Source: an uncultured Eubacterium sp.
GTDB lineage: Bacteria > Bacillota > Clostridia > Lachnospirales > Lachnospiraceae
DNA: 64,000 nt
Assembly (NCBI GenBank): GCA_934320655.1
Contig: CAKRFN010000001.1
Location: 248,001-312,000, forward strand
Reading direction: 5' to 3'
Shown here: in pieces, positions 17,584 through 25,595 of the stretch
How positions within the stretch are numbered: position 1 is the first letter of the stretch
Layout: each line of letters starts with the position of its first letter
Program-made: the position numbers and the translations under genes
The notes under the pieces: generated by a model
Told to the model about the DNA's origin: nothing
Seen by the model: only the letters and a program-made list of their open reading frames with translations
Database searches by the model: none

Positions 17584-18585
17584 TTACTGCTCCACGGGCA
17601 ATCCGAAATGACTGTAACAGTACGGTGTCACGACACGCCCTTTCGGTGTGCGGTTGATAAAGCCATTCATCACCAGATACGGCTCATACACATCCTCGAT
17701 CGTGCCCGCATCTTCTCCGATCGCTGCCGCAAGCGTATCAAGCCCGACCGGCCCGCCGGAGAATTTCTCGATAATCGTATAGAGCAGCCTGCGGTCACTG
17801 TTATCCAGTCCCATCTTATCGACCTCCAGCAGATCGAGCGCAAAAGTGGCGACTTCTTTGGTGATTTTTCCGTCGTATTTCACCTGTGCAAAATCACGCA
17901 CGCGGCGCAGCAGCCGGTTTGCAAGCCTCGGCGTTCCGCGGGAACGTCTCGCCAGCTCATACGCGCCTTCCTCGTCGATGGCGACCCCGAGCTTTTTTGC
18001 AGAGTGCAGAATGATCGTTTTCAGCTCATCGACCGTGTAAAATTCCAGATGGTGCATAACTCCGAAACGATCCCGCAGCGGTGCAGAGAGCAATCCTGCC
18101 CGCGTCGTCGCACCGACGAGCGTAAACTTTGGCAGATCCAGACGGATTGAGCGCGCAGTCGCACCTTTTCCGATCATAATATCGATCGCATAATCCTCCA
18201 TCGCCGGATAGAGCACCTCCTCCACCTGCCGGTTCAGCCGGTGGATCTCATCGACAAACAGCACATCCCCTTCGGCAAGATTGCTCAGAATCGCCGCCAT
18301 CTCACCGGGCTTTGCGATCGCCGGACCACTCGTGATCTTCATATGTACGCCCATCTCATTTGCGATAATGCCTGCCAGCGTCGTCTTGCCGAGTCCGGGA
18401 GGTCCGTAAAAGAGTACGTGGTCGAGTGATTCCCCGCGCCCTTTGGCTGCCTCGATATATACCTTTAGATTTTCCTTTGCCTTTGCCTGTCCGATATAAT
18501 CATCCAGACATTGGGGACGCAGCGATTTTTCGACCGTTACATCCTCGTCCTGTATTTCCGTGGATATCACTTTCCGGTTATTCAT
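17584..18585 (-). CDS. ruvB: Holliday junction branch-migration helicase RuvB
   Basis: A 333-residue AAA+ motor that drives branch migration with RuvA. Walker A is GPPGLGKTT, Walker B is FVDEIHRL, and the sensor region is VGATTRAGLLSAPLRDRFG. The C-terminal winged helix carries the usual RTPKGRVVT. Length matches the family. It lies nine bases after ruvA in the same operon. RuvC is not encoded nearby, as is usual in many Firmicutes, which use RecU instead. Confidence 0.97.
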   Translation of the reverse strand: MNNRKVISTEIQDEDVTVEKSLRPQCLDDYIGQAKAKENLKVYIEAAKGRGESLDHVLFYGPPGLGKTTLAGIIANEMGVHMKITSGPAIAKPGEMAAILSNLAEGDVLFVDEIHRLNRQVEEVLYPAMEDYAIDIMIGKGATARSIRLDLPKFTLVGATTRAGLLSAPLRDRFGVMHHLEFYTVDELKTIILHSAKKLGVAIDEEGAYELARRSRGTPRLANRLLRRVRDFAQVKYDGKITKEVATFALDLLEVDKMGLDNSDRRLLYTIIEKFSGGPVGLDTLAAAIGEDAGTIEDVYEPYLVMNGFINRTPKGRVVTPYCYSHFGLPVEQ

Positions 18586-18594
18586 GAAATCCTC

Positions 18595-19206
18595 CTACAT
18601 AAATGCCATATTGCGCAGCGCCAGCTTCAGTACTTCCTCTACATCCGTTTCCGGCGTGATCTCGATACCGGATAACACCTGTGATGCCTCCGATGCCGAG
18701 TAGCCGAGCGCGGTCAAAGCCAGCAGTGCCTCCTGACGGACACCCTTTTCCTGCTCGATCTGCGGATTTTTGACCAGTTCCTCCTGCGTGTGAAACGCAT
18801 CCTCTAGCTTTAGCTTGTCCTTCAGTTCTAAAACAATACGCTGCGCCGTCTTTGCCCCGATACCCGGCGCTTTCGAGATTGCCTTTGCATCGTCCGCAAT
18901 GACCGCAAACCGCAGATTATCCGCCGATAACACCGATAAAATCGCAAGCGCGCCCTTCGGTCCGACACCGTTTACACCGATCAGCAGCTTAAAAATGCGC
19001 AGATCGTCCTTTGTCAGAAATCCGTACAGGCAGAAGGCGTCCTCCTTTACCTGAAAATAAATGTACATTTTGATTTCAGAACCGACCGCCGGTAAGTATT
19101 CAAATGTCTGCCCGGAAATATAGACCTGGAATCCGATGCCCTGATGATCGATAATCACCGATTCCTCATCCATATCCGCAAGCGTTCCCCTGATATATTG
19201 AATCAT
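18595..19206 (-). CDS. ruvA: Holliday junction DNA-binding protein RuvA
   Basis: A 203-residue protein that forms the tetrameric platform holding the four-way junction for RuvB. Domain I (MIQYIRGTLADMDEESVIIDHQGIGF) is an OB fold. Domain II has helix-hairpin-helix motifs (LLIGVNGVGPKGALAIL, APGIGAKTAQRIVLELKDK), and domain III at the C-terminus (LTALGYSASEASQ) contacts RuvB. It lies between the EetB-like gene and ruvB; the first ruv gene follows the electron-transfer-like pair by only eight bases. Confidence 0.96.
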   Translation of the reverse strand: MIQYIRGTLADMDEESVIIDHQGIGFQVYISGQTFEYLPAVGSEIKMYIYFQVKEDAFCLYGFLTKDDLRIFKLLIGVNGVGPKGALAILSVLSADNLRFAVIADDAKAISKAPGIGAKTAQRIVLELKDKLKLEDAFHTQEELVKNPQIEQEKGVRQEALLALTALGYSASEASQVLSGIEITPETDVEEVLKLALRNMAFM

Positions 19207-19213
19207 TCTGTTC

Positions 19214-19807
19214 CTACTCCTCTTTATGTCTTACTGTCAGCCCCAGCAGCTCCCGCGGCAGCCGCCGCAAAACCGCACATGCTACGATTCCGATCAGCAC
19301 ACCGGTCAGCATACCGACGAGAAACAATACCGGCAGATAATATAAAATCCGGTAATTTTCAACGACAAGCGCAGCTACAAGAAACTGACCGACATTATGT
19401 GCGACACCGCCTGCCGCGCTCACACTGATCAGGTGCAGTTGTCCCGTCCGTTTCAGCCCCGCCATCACAAGCAGGCTGAGTACCGCTCCTGCCAGACTGT
19501 ATAATATGCTGTACAGGCTGCCAAAAAAGAAGCCTGCCAGCAGCACCCGTGCGATCGACACGCACGCGCCGTCACGCACATCACCCAGATACAACACAAT
19601 GACGACAACGATATTCGTCAGTCCCAGCTTGACACCCGGAATCCCGATCGGCACTGGAATCAACGCCTCCACATAGCTGCAGATGAGCGCCAGTGCCAGC
19701 GCCATCCCAAGATACGGCACACGCTTTAAAAAACGTTGTCCGGAAATGTGATCCGGTGCATCCGGACTACTGGCTGACGGTGTCATATTCCTGTTCATGC
19801 GTTCCAT
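19214..19807 (-). CDS. Gx-transporter / heptaprenyl-diphosphate-synthase component I-like membrane protein (EetB-like)
   Basis: A 197-residue membrane protein with five to six hydrophobic segments. The motif LIPVPIGIPGVKLGLTNIVVVIVLYLG is the Gx_transp/HEPPP_synt_1 family signature. The family was named for a polyprenyl synthase component but resembles ECF S-components. A relative, EetB, lies in the Listeria extracellular electron transfer locus. Here too it sits beside a NusG-II protein, which fits EetA/EetB; a role in quinone or flavin handling is inferred. The start is uncertain: ATGs at 19807, 19798 and 19786 share one GGAGG at suboptimal distances. It overlaps the upstream gene by 41 bases. 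Confidence 0.8.
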   Translation of the reverse strand: MERMNRNMTPSASSPDAPDHISGQRFLKRVPYLGMALALALICSYVEALIPVPIGIPGVKLGLTNIVVVIVLYLGDVRDGACVSIARVLLAGFFFGSLYSILYSLAGAVLSLLVMAGLKRTGQLHLISVSAAGGVAHNVGQFLVAALVVENYRILYYLPVLFLVGMLTGVLIGIVACAVLRRLPRELLGLTVRHKEE

Positions 19808-20156
19808 ATACCTCCACCACCAATTTGTGCGGCAGACATACGATCGTCTGCCGTTCCCGCGAGATCGCACCCTGACGGATACACAGCGCATCCGGACAGG
19901 TCGCCTGCTCCATGCGCACACTGCCGTCCTCAATACGGACAACATTGATCACGGAACCGTCCCGTTCCACCGGAATCTCACGATCCTCATTCAGTGAATA
20001 CGTGCCGTATACGGTGCCGTCTATCGTGATGCGCACCGATTCACCGGTCTTGGAAAACAGATAGATCCCGACCGTCAAAAGGATTCCGACGAGTAACAAT
20101 CCACCCAAAAATACGGCATCCTTCCATCCGAATTGGTCAAATTGCTGCTGCTTCAT
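19767..20156 (-). CDS. NusG domain II-containing protein (EetA-like)
   Basis: A 129-residue protein with one N-terminal membrane segment (about residues 13-35), so the rest lies outside the cell or at the membrane surface. The outer part is a NusG domain II with GTVYGTYSL, the conserved ATCPDALCIRQGAIS and IVCLPHKLVVEV; its three cysteines could form a disulfide or bind a cofactor. Such proteins are common in anaerobic Firmicutes beside Gx-type transporters and flavin transferases, and one (EetA) is part of the Listeria electron-export locus. The exact role is unknown. It lies between miaB (three bases away) and the overlapping EetB-like gene. Confidence 0.85.
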   Translation of the reverse strand: MKQQQFDQFGWKDAVFLGGLLLVGILLTVGIYLFSKTGESVRITIDGTVYGTYSLNEDREIPVERDGSVINVVRIEDGSVRMEQATCPDALCIRQGAISRERQTIVCLPHKLVVEVYGTHEQEYDTVSQ

Positions 20157-20159
20157 GCT

Positions 20160-21620
20160 TTAGACCTGCTCTCCGATATAATAAAAGCCCTTACACTGTG
20201 CGAGTCTGACATCTACGATCTTTCCGATCAGTGAACTGTCTCCGGGGAAATGAACCACCGAATTGTTTGACAGACGTCCGGTCACCAGCGATGCATCGTG
20301 CTCATTGATCTGCTCCACGAGCACCGGCTGTACCTGTCCCTCAATCAGATGTGCCTTTTCCGTTGCGATGTGCTGTACTTCCTTTAAGATCATGTCAAAG
20401 TTTTCCTTAATCTCCTGTTCCGGCATCTGATTTTCCATCTCTGCGGCAGGTGTACCGGAGCGCTTGGAGTAGATAAACGTGAAGGCACTGTCATAGCGCA
20501 CGCGGCGGACAACATCCAGTGTCTCTAATGCATCCTCCTTTGTCTCTCCCGGAAAGCCCACGATGATATCTGTCGTGATCGCAATGTCCGGAATCGCAGC
20601 CCGCAGCTTATCGACAAGCGTTAAATACTGTTCCTTATCATAATGGCGGTTCATCGCCTTTAAGATCCTCGAACTGCCGGACTGTAACGGCAGATGCATA
20701 TGCTTACAGATCTTTTTCGACTGCGCCATCACCTCGATCAATTCATCCGACAGATCCTTCGGGTGCGATGTCATAAAACGGATACGCTCCAGCCCTTCGA
20801 TCTGTTCCACCTCGCGCAGTAACTGTGCAAACGTGACCGGATGCTCCAGTGTTTTTCCGTAGGAATTCACGTTCTGACCAAGAAGCATGATCTCAACGAC
20901 ACCATCCGCCACAAGGCGCTCGATCTCACGGATAATATCCTTCGGTTCACGGCTGCGCTCCCGTCCGCGCACATACGGCACAATACAGTAGCTGCAGAAA
21001 TTGTTGCAGCCAAACATGATGTTCACACCGGACTTGAAGCTGTACTTGCGTTCTACCGGAAGATCCTCGACGATCTCTGTCGTGCCCTCCCAGATGTCAA
21101 CAACCATCTGCTTTTCTGTCAGCGCGCGCACGACCAGCTCCGCAAACTTGAAAATATTATGCGTTCCGAACACGAGATTGACAAACCGGAAATCCTTTTT
21201 CAGCCGCTCTACGACATGCTCCTCCTGCATCATGCAGCCGCACAGAGCGATCATCATCTGCGGATGCTTCTTTTTATAGCCGCCGAGCGTTCCGAGCCTG
21301 CCGTACACCTTGTTATTTGCATTTTCGCGGACAGTACAGGTGTTATAAATAACAAAATCCGCGTCCTCCGTATCTACCTGCTCATAACCGATCGTCTCTA
21401 AAATACCGCGCAGCTTTTCCGAGTCGCGCGCATTCATCTGGCAGCCGAATGTTTCCACGTGAAAGGTGAGCGGATGTCCGCACGCCTTTGCGCGCTCACT
21501 GACGAGCTGCTTTGCCAGATCCATATAATAGAACTGACGCTGCGGCTCTGTTACCGGCACTTCTGTATTTATATTGATAGCGTTTTTTGTATCAGCTTGT
21601 ATGCTTTTTACTGTTTCCAT
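20160..21620 (-). CDS. miaB: tRNA-2-methylthio-N6-dimethylallyladenosine synthase MiaB
   Basis: A 486-residue radical-SAM methylthiotransferase that modifies i6A37 of tRNAs reading UNN codons. The order is an N-terminal extension of about 50 residues and an MTTase domain with ETFGCQMN, YNTCTVRENA and LCGCMMQ cysteines. The radical-SAM motif GCNNFCSYCIVPYVRG and a C-terminal TRAM domain (VLVEQINEHDASLVTGRLSN) follow. The QMN after the first cysteine and the YNTCTVRE motif distinguish it from RimO. Its first 29 bases overlap the end of the DUF896 gene. It lies downstream of the consensus promoter at 21878-21906. Confidence 0.96.
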   Translation of the reverse strand: METVKSIQADTKNAININTEVPVTEPQRQFYYMDLAKQLVSERAKACGHPLTFHVETFGCQMNARDSEKLRGILETIGYEQVDTEDADFVIYNTCTVRENANNKVYGRLGTLGGYKKKHPQMMIALCGCMMQEEHVVERLKKDFRFVNLVFGTHNIFKFAELVVRALTEKQMVVDIWEGTTEIVEDLPVERKYSFKSGVNIMFGCNNFCSYCIVPYVRGRERSREPKDIIREIERLVADGVVEIMLLGQNVNSYGKTLEHPVTFAQLLREVEQIEGLERIRFMTSHPKDLSDELIEVMAQSKKICKHMHLPLQSGSSRILKAMNRHYDKEQYLTLVDKLRAAIPDIAITTDIIVGFPGETKEDALETLDVVRRVRYDSAFTFIYSKRSGTPAAEMENQMPEQEIKENFDMILKEVQHIATEKAHLIEGQVQPVLVEQINEHDASLVTGRLSNNSVVHFPGDSSLIGKIVDVRLAQCKGFYYIGEQV

Positions 21621-21819
21621 GTGTTTCTCCTAAATTCTCGATGCTTCCGTCTTTGTTTATAATATCAATCTGGTTGAGCTGGCCGCGGATGTTCGCCCGG
21701 ATATCTGCCAGGTACTCCGCACGCAGCTTCGCCTGCTCCTCCTTTTCGGCGGCGGTCAGTCCCTCCGCCTTCGACTTATGATAAAGTTCATTGATTCGCT
21801 TGATTTTACTCTCATTCAT
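21592..21819 (-). CDS. DUF896 family small protein (YnzC-like)
   Basis: A 75-residue protein of the DUF896 family: a helical hairpin (ESKIKRINELYHKSKAEGLT, then AAEKEEQAKLRAEYLADIR) followed by a short tail. Members such as Bacillus YnzC are about 77 residues and are of unknown function, sometimes linked to the SOS response. It is the first gene of the leftward operon and its end overlaps miaB by 29 bases, so the two are probably coupled. No good ribosome site is obvious at the ATG; GGGGA lies about 8 bases upstream. Confidence 0.9.
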   Translation of the reverse strand: MNESKIKRINELYHKSKAEGLTAAEKEEQAKLRAEYLADIRANIRGQLNQIDIINKDGSIENLGETHGNSKKHTS

Positions 21820-21877
21820 GGATCGGTTCCCCTGTCTGTATCGATTCTTATTCTATGGGCATCAATAACCATCTTGT

Positions 21878-21906
21878 ATCATAACACAACCTCTGTTCCG
21901 GTGCAA
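21878..21906 (-). promoter_or_regulatory. SigA-type promoter of the DUF896-miaB-eet-like-ruvAB operon
   Basis: On the minus strand, TTGCAC (21901-21906), a 17-base spacer and TATGAT (21878-21883), about 60 bases ahead of the DUF896 start. Confidence 0.75.
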
Positions 21907-21979
21907 GAACCGCGTGACTGTTCGCGCCGTTCACAGCAATATTTGCAGATCCCAGTAGCTTTCACTCCACGAATAGGTC

Positions 21980-22009
21980 TTGACACTGCGCCGGCTTTAT
22001 GTATATGCT
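21980..22009 (+). promoter_or_regulatory. Promoter of the structured RNA and probably apbE
   Basis: TTGACA (21980-21985), an 18-base spacer and TATGCT (22004-22009). The predicted start is near 22016, two to three bases before the first paired base of the large hairpin at 22019. No other convincing rightward promoter lies between here and apbE. Confidence 0.7.
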
Positions 22010-22015
22010 AACTGT

Positions 22016-22440
22016 AATCATGTGAGCACCGTATCTCGTATTTGCAGCTCCCGCAAGTGCATCTGGTTTGCTTTATTGCACGAACCATTCCGATGAGCCT
22101 CCACAAAACAAAATTGTGTCAGCAACGGCTTCCACAATTTGAAGTCTCATCTCCATCGTGCAAAGGCAGCAAACAGACGCACCATTGCTCGCGCTGCATC
22201 TACAATGAATGATATGCCCGTGCTCACATGCCGCGTTACGTTATGAACGTTTTTACGTTGCATAACCTACGGCTGCTGGCGGCAGGCGCAGTAGTTCCCA
22301 TCAGATGCGACGTCTGTCCGGCGAAGTGCGAGCTTGTAGACTAAGCCAGCGATACTCGGCAAAACAAAGCGAGACACCGACGGGCAATCGGAGCAGCCTG
22401 ACTGGGATACTGCTGTGACCGCCGCCAAGCAATCACTAAT
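22016..22440 (+). ncRNA. Candidate large structured RNA / long leader of apbE (unassigned)
   Basis: This fills the only gap over 300 bases (21820-22469). Domain 1 (22019-22230) folds by eye into one rod. The terminal stem CATGTGAGCAC/GTGCTCACATG (11 bp) is followed inward by GTATC/GATAT, TGCAGC/GCTGCA, GCAA/TTGC, GTGC/GCAC, GTTTGCT/AGCAAAC, TTGCACGA/TCGTGCAA, GATGAG/CTCATC and AAATTGTG/CACAATTT. A linker hairpin (22240-22266) follows. Domain 2 (22278-22426) is closed by GGCGGC-a-GG/CC-GCCGCC and holds at least four small hairpins. No frame of useful length, no T-run terminator and no known riboswitch core was recognised. It may be an independent RNA (6S-like rod) or a regulatory leader; apbE starts 44 bases after domain 2. 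Folding was done by hand. Confidence 0.55.
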
Positions 22441-22469
22441 CATAATTTCTATAGAGAAAGGAAACAGTC

Positions 22470-23516
22470 ATGACCCCAAACAATGACAAACGCAAAAAAA
22501 TCGTAATCGCACTCGTGCTGGCTACCATTGTAGTGATCTTAACCTATATCTTTAATAATTATGTGTTCAAACAGGAGCCGATCGCCAAAAACGGCTTTTA
22601 TTTCAACACGATCATTGCTATCCAGCTCAATGATACGACGGATGAATCGCTGATCGACGACTGTTTTCAGATGGCAAATACCTATGAGCACTATTTCAGC
22701 CGTACCTTAGAGGACAGCGATATTTATAAGATCAACCACGCAGACGGCTCACCGGTCGAAGTACACGAGGAAACCGCAGAGCTGATCCGCTACGGTATCG
22801 CGTTCGGGGAGCTGAGCGATGGTGTCTTTGACATCAGCATCGGTGCATTGACTGACCTGTGGGATATTCCGAATAACGACGGCACAATTCCGGCACAGGC
22901 AGACATTGACGCGGCACTCGCCACCGTCGACTACCGTCAGATCGTTGTGGACGGCAATACTGTCACACTGAAAAATCCGGATGCGGCGCTCGATCTCGGC
23001 GGTATCGCCAAAGGCTATGTTGCCGATCGTATGCGGGAATATCTCAATGCACACGGTTCTGACAAAGGATTTATCAATCTGGGCGGAAATGTGCTGACAC
23101 TCGGACAGAAAGCAAATGACGAGCCCTACCATATCGGTATCCGTAAGCCATTTGGCGAAGATGGTGAGACAATCACCGCAGTCGATGTCACAGACCGCAG
23201 CATCGTCACCTCCGGACGCTATGAGCGCTATTTTGAAAAAGACGGCAGAATCTATCACCACATCCTTGACCCCAAAACCGGTTATCCCTATGACAACGGT
23301 CTGAACGGTGTGACGATCCTCTCCGATTCTTCGATGGTCGGTGATGCGCTGAGTACAATCTGCTTTGCACTCGGACAGGAAAAAGGCACAGAGTTTTTAT
23401 CCTCCATGCCCTCCAATGATTTTTTACAGTCAACACTTGCAACCGAAACGACCATACAGGCGATTTTCATCGACGAAAACAATGAAATGACAATGGTCGA
23501 TGCATCAAATCAATAA
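22470..23516 (+). CDS. apbE: FAD:protein FMN transferase (ApbE)
   Basis: A 348-residue flavin transferase that attaches FMN through a phosphoester bond to Thr/Ser of target proteins. There is an N-terminal membrane anchor (about residues 10-30) and an external catalytic domain. Its motifs are DISIGALTDLW, the conserved LDLGGIAKGYVADRM, INLGGNVLTLG, IVTSGRYERYF and HHILDPKTGYP. Obvious targets are encoded 4 kb away: RnfG and RnfD carry SGAT and TGAT motifs. The start has AAAGGA 7 bases upstream. The gene lies behind the structured leader and is oriented against the rnf operon, so the two are not co-transcribed. Confidence 0.94.
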   Translation: MTPNNDKRKKIVIALVLATIVVILTYIFNNYVFKQEPIAKNGFYFNTIIAIQLNDTTDESLIDDCFQMANTYEHYFSRTLEDSDIYKINHADGSPVEVHEETAELIRYGIAFGELSDGVFDISIGALTDLWDIPNNDGTIPAQADIDAALATVDYRQIVVDGNTVTLKNPDAALDLGGIAKGYVADRMREYLNAHGSDKGFINLGGNVLTLGQKANDEPYHIGIRKPFGEDGETITAVDVTDRSIVTSGRYERYFEKDGRIYHHILDPKTGYPYDNGLNGVTILSDSSMVGDALSTICFALGQEKGTEFLSSMPSNDFLQSTLATETTIQAIFIDENNEMTMVDASNQ

Positions 23517-23547
23517 TCACCTTCCGATCGCAGCCGCGCCGGAATAT

Positions 23548-24702
23548 TCAGACTACCCGCCTTTTTATGACAGTGGTACGATCAGACACAAACTTTCTGC
23601 CGTATTGATAACAGTACGACCGAATGCGGTAATAATAGGTTTTTCCCGACTCGACGGTCCGGTCCGTATAGCTGTAGGCCGTTTCTTTCGTTGCCTTCTT
23701 CGTCTTGATCAATTCGTATTTGCCGCCCTTTTCCTTGCGGTAGATCTCAAACCCATCGGGCTTGAACGTCTTTTTCCCGGAAACCTTCACCTTCCATTTC
23801 AAAGCGACGCGTCTCTGCACGAACTTTTCGCCGTCATACAGTGATTGATCCCAGAAAGGTTTTGCTACCGTCTGGTCTTTCGGCTGTCCCAGCTCATCGA
23901 TCCGCGCAAACCGGTAACCATCCGCTTTCAGATTTTTCAGGACAGTCTTTAATGCATCAGCGTTCGACGAGGAAACATTGTGCGTGAGGGTGATCGCTCC
24001 CTTGTGGCAATAGGTTTTGAAATGGTCGATCACCGTCTGTACACCCGGCTGTTTGGCGGGATCAAAATCATTGTAGACAATGCTCCAGAAAATCGTTGTG
24101 TAGCCGAGATCCTGTGCGACCTTTAAGACACGGTCACTGTACTCGCCCATCGGCGGACGCAGGTATTTGTCAAGTGTATAACCGGTCTTTTCTTTAAACA
24201 ACTGCTCCAATCCGGTCAATTCTTCCTTGATCTTCGTGGTCGATACCGACGGCAGACTCGGATGGCTCATCGTATGGCTGCCTACGAGATGTCCTTCCTG
24301 CTTCATCCGCTTGCACAGCTCCGGATGTGATTTCACATAATGCTCGGTCACAAAAAAGACCGCCTTTGCATCATACGCCTGTAACGCATCGAGCATTTCC
24401 GACGTATATCCGTTCTCATACCCGCAGTCAAACGCAAAATAAATGACCTTTTCCGTCGCCTGATCGTCATAATAATAAGCATTATATTTTTTTAGATCCT
24501 TTGCAGAATCCGCACCCCTAGGAGCGTTATGATCCTTATTTCGTACAACATACCACTCCTTTTTCGTATTGGAATACGCATTGTAATCGGTCGCCGCCTG
24601 CGTACACAACGGCTGCAACAGCGATGAGACACCGCACAGTAACACGAGCAGCCATGCCAGCAGAACGTTTACGATCTTTGCCAATCGTTGTCTATCCTTC
24701 AT
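23548..24702 (-). CDS. PdaA-like polysaccharide deacetylase with C-terminal FN3-like domain
   Basis: A 384-residue secreted or membrane-tethered deacetylase. Signal segment: about residues 10-37 (ending TQAAT). The NodB domain has FDCGYENGYT (Asp92) and the metal histidines in GSHTMSHPS (His143, His147), with the RPPMGEYS catalytic segment. FD-x-GYENGYT is typical of PdaA, which removes acetyl groups from muramic acid to make spore cortex delta-lactam. Bacillus PdaA has Asn where this protein has Cys93. About residues 290-384 form a fibronectin-III-like module (DGFEIYRKEKGGKYELI ... YYYRIRSY), not found in Bacillus PdaA and likely a wall-binding or spacer domain. It converges on apbE, 31 bases apart, with no clear terminator. 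Confidence 0.88.
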   Translation of the reverse strand: MKDRQRLAKIVNVLLAWLLVLLCGVSSLLQPLCTQAATDYNAYSNTKKEWYVVRNKDHNAPRGADSAKDLKKYNAYYYDDQATEKVIYFAFDCGYENGYTSEMLDALQAYDAKAVFFVTEHYVKSHPELCKRMKQEGHLVGSHTMSHPSLPSVSTTKIKEELTGLEQLFKEKTGYTLDKYLRPPMGEYSDRVLKVAQDLGYTTIFWSIVYNDFDPAKQPGVQTVIDHFKTYCHKGAITLTHNVSSSNADALKTVLKNLKADGYRFARIDELGQPKDQTVAKPFWDQSLYDGEKFVQRRVALKWKVKVSGKKTFKPDGFEIYRKEKGGKYELIKTKKATKETAYSYTDRTVESGKTYYYRIRSYCYQYGRKFVSDRTTVIKRRVV

Positions 24703-24730
24703 AAGCTTCCCCCTTTTTCCTTATAGGTGC

Positions 24731-24767
24731 AAAAAAGCAGTATTGACCGTAGCCAATACTGCTTTTG
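24731..24767 (-). terminator. Rho-independent terminator of the rnf operon
   Basis: Read on the minus strand, AAAAGCAGTATTG, a short loop, then CAATACTGCTTTTTT. It begins 9 bases after the rnfB stop. Confidence 0.9.
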
Positions 24768-24775
24768 AATACATC

Positions 24776-25582
24776 CTATGCCTCGTGAATAAACTTGATA
24801 ACCTTCTTCGGACACTTGTCTGCACAAGAACCGCAGTGTACACACTTTGCATAATCAATACGCGCGATATTGTCAATCACGGTAACAGCGCCATGCTCAC
24901 AAGTCTTTTCACACAGATGACATCCGATACATCCTGCTCCGCAGGCATCGATCACTGCTTTACCCTTATTCTTGGATACGCAGCGGACAACGTACTGTGC
25001 ATCATACGGAATGAGCTCAATCAGGCTCTTCGGACAGGTAGCAACACACTTACCACATGCCTTACATGCCTCTTTATCAACCTTTGCGACGCCATCCACA
25101 ATATGGATCGCGTCAAACGGACATGCCTTTACACAGGAACCATAGCCCAGACATCCGTAGTTACAGGTCTTCGGTCCGCCGTTCGGCACATATTTCATAG
25201 CCGTACAATCCATCAGACCGGTATAGTCATAATCTGCCTTGCTGACCTCTTTGTTTCCGGAACATTTCACGAATGCTACCATGCGGACGCTCTCATCCGC
25301 CTTAACACCCATGATCGCACCGATCTGTGCCGCAACAGTAGAGCCGCCGACCGGACACTGGCTGATCGGAGCCTCGCCCTTTGCGATCGCAGCAGCCAGT
25401 CCGGAACATCCGGCGTAACCGCAGCCACCACAGTTATTTCCGGGCAGTACACCCAGGATCGCTTCTTCTCTCTCATCCACCTCAACCGCAAGTTTTTCAC
25501 CGGCAATGCCAAGGAAGAATCCAATTAAAACACCTGTGCAGCCAACCACAGCGGCGGCTACAAGAATTGCTGTTATATTCAT
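24776..25582 (-). CDS. rnfB: Rnf complex subunit B (multi-cluster ferredoxin)
   Basis: A 268-residue electron-entry subunit of the ferredoxin:NAD+ oxidoreductase. An N-terminal membrane segment (about residues 5-25) is followed by the Fe-S domain NNCGGCGYAGCSGL...QCPVGG. Four ferredoxin-type motifs then follow: CLGYGSCVKACPF, CKACGKCVATCP, CIGCHLCEKTCE and CVHCGSCADKCP. This exceeds the two ferredoxin motifs of proteobacterial RnfB and matches the longer clostridial/acetogen type, which takes electrons from reduced ferredoxin. It is last in rnfCDGEAB, 13 bases after rnfA, and is followed by the operon terminator. Confidence 0.96.
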   Translation of the reverse strand: MNITAILVAAAVVGCTGVLIGFFLGIAGEKLAVEVDEREEAILGVLPGNNCGGCGYAGCSGLAAAIAKGEAPISQCPVGGSTVAAQIGAIMGVKADESVRMVAFVKCSGNKEVSKADYDYTGLMDCTAMKYVPNGGPKTCNYGCLGYGSCVKACPFDAIHIVDGVAKVDKEACKACGKCVATCPKSLIELIPYDAQYVVRCVSKNKGKAVIDACGAGCIGCHLCEKTCEHGAVTVIDNIARIDYAKCVHCGSCADKCPKKVIKFIHEA

Positions 25583-25595
25583 GTTCTTCTCCTTC

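Noticed and set aside
22019..22230. MITE or insertion-sequence remnant
   Set aside because: Long inverted arms could indicate a mobile element. There is no clear target duplication, only one copy in the window, and a promoter placed exactly at the arm favours an RNA gene. It is not fully excluded.
22019..22230. SRP RNA
   Set aside because: Size and rod shape would fit, but the invariant GGAAG/GCAGC apical region of SRP RNA is not present.
22230..22440. Cobalamin or FMN riboswitch upstream of apbE
   Set aside because: AAGCCAGCGATACTC has a passing likeness to the 3' B12 core and the gene is flavin-related. The conserved B12 blocks and the RFN core blocks could not be placed, so no known class is claimed.
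23517..23547. Terminator between apbE and the pdaA-like gene
   Set aside because: The 31-base gap has no stable inverted repeat with a T-run; read-through or factor-dependent ending is likely.
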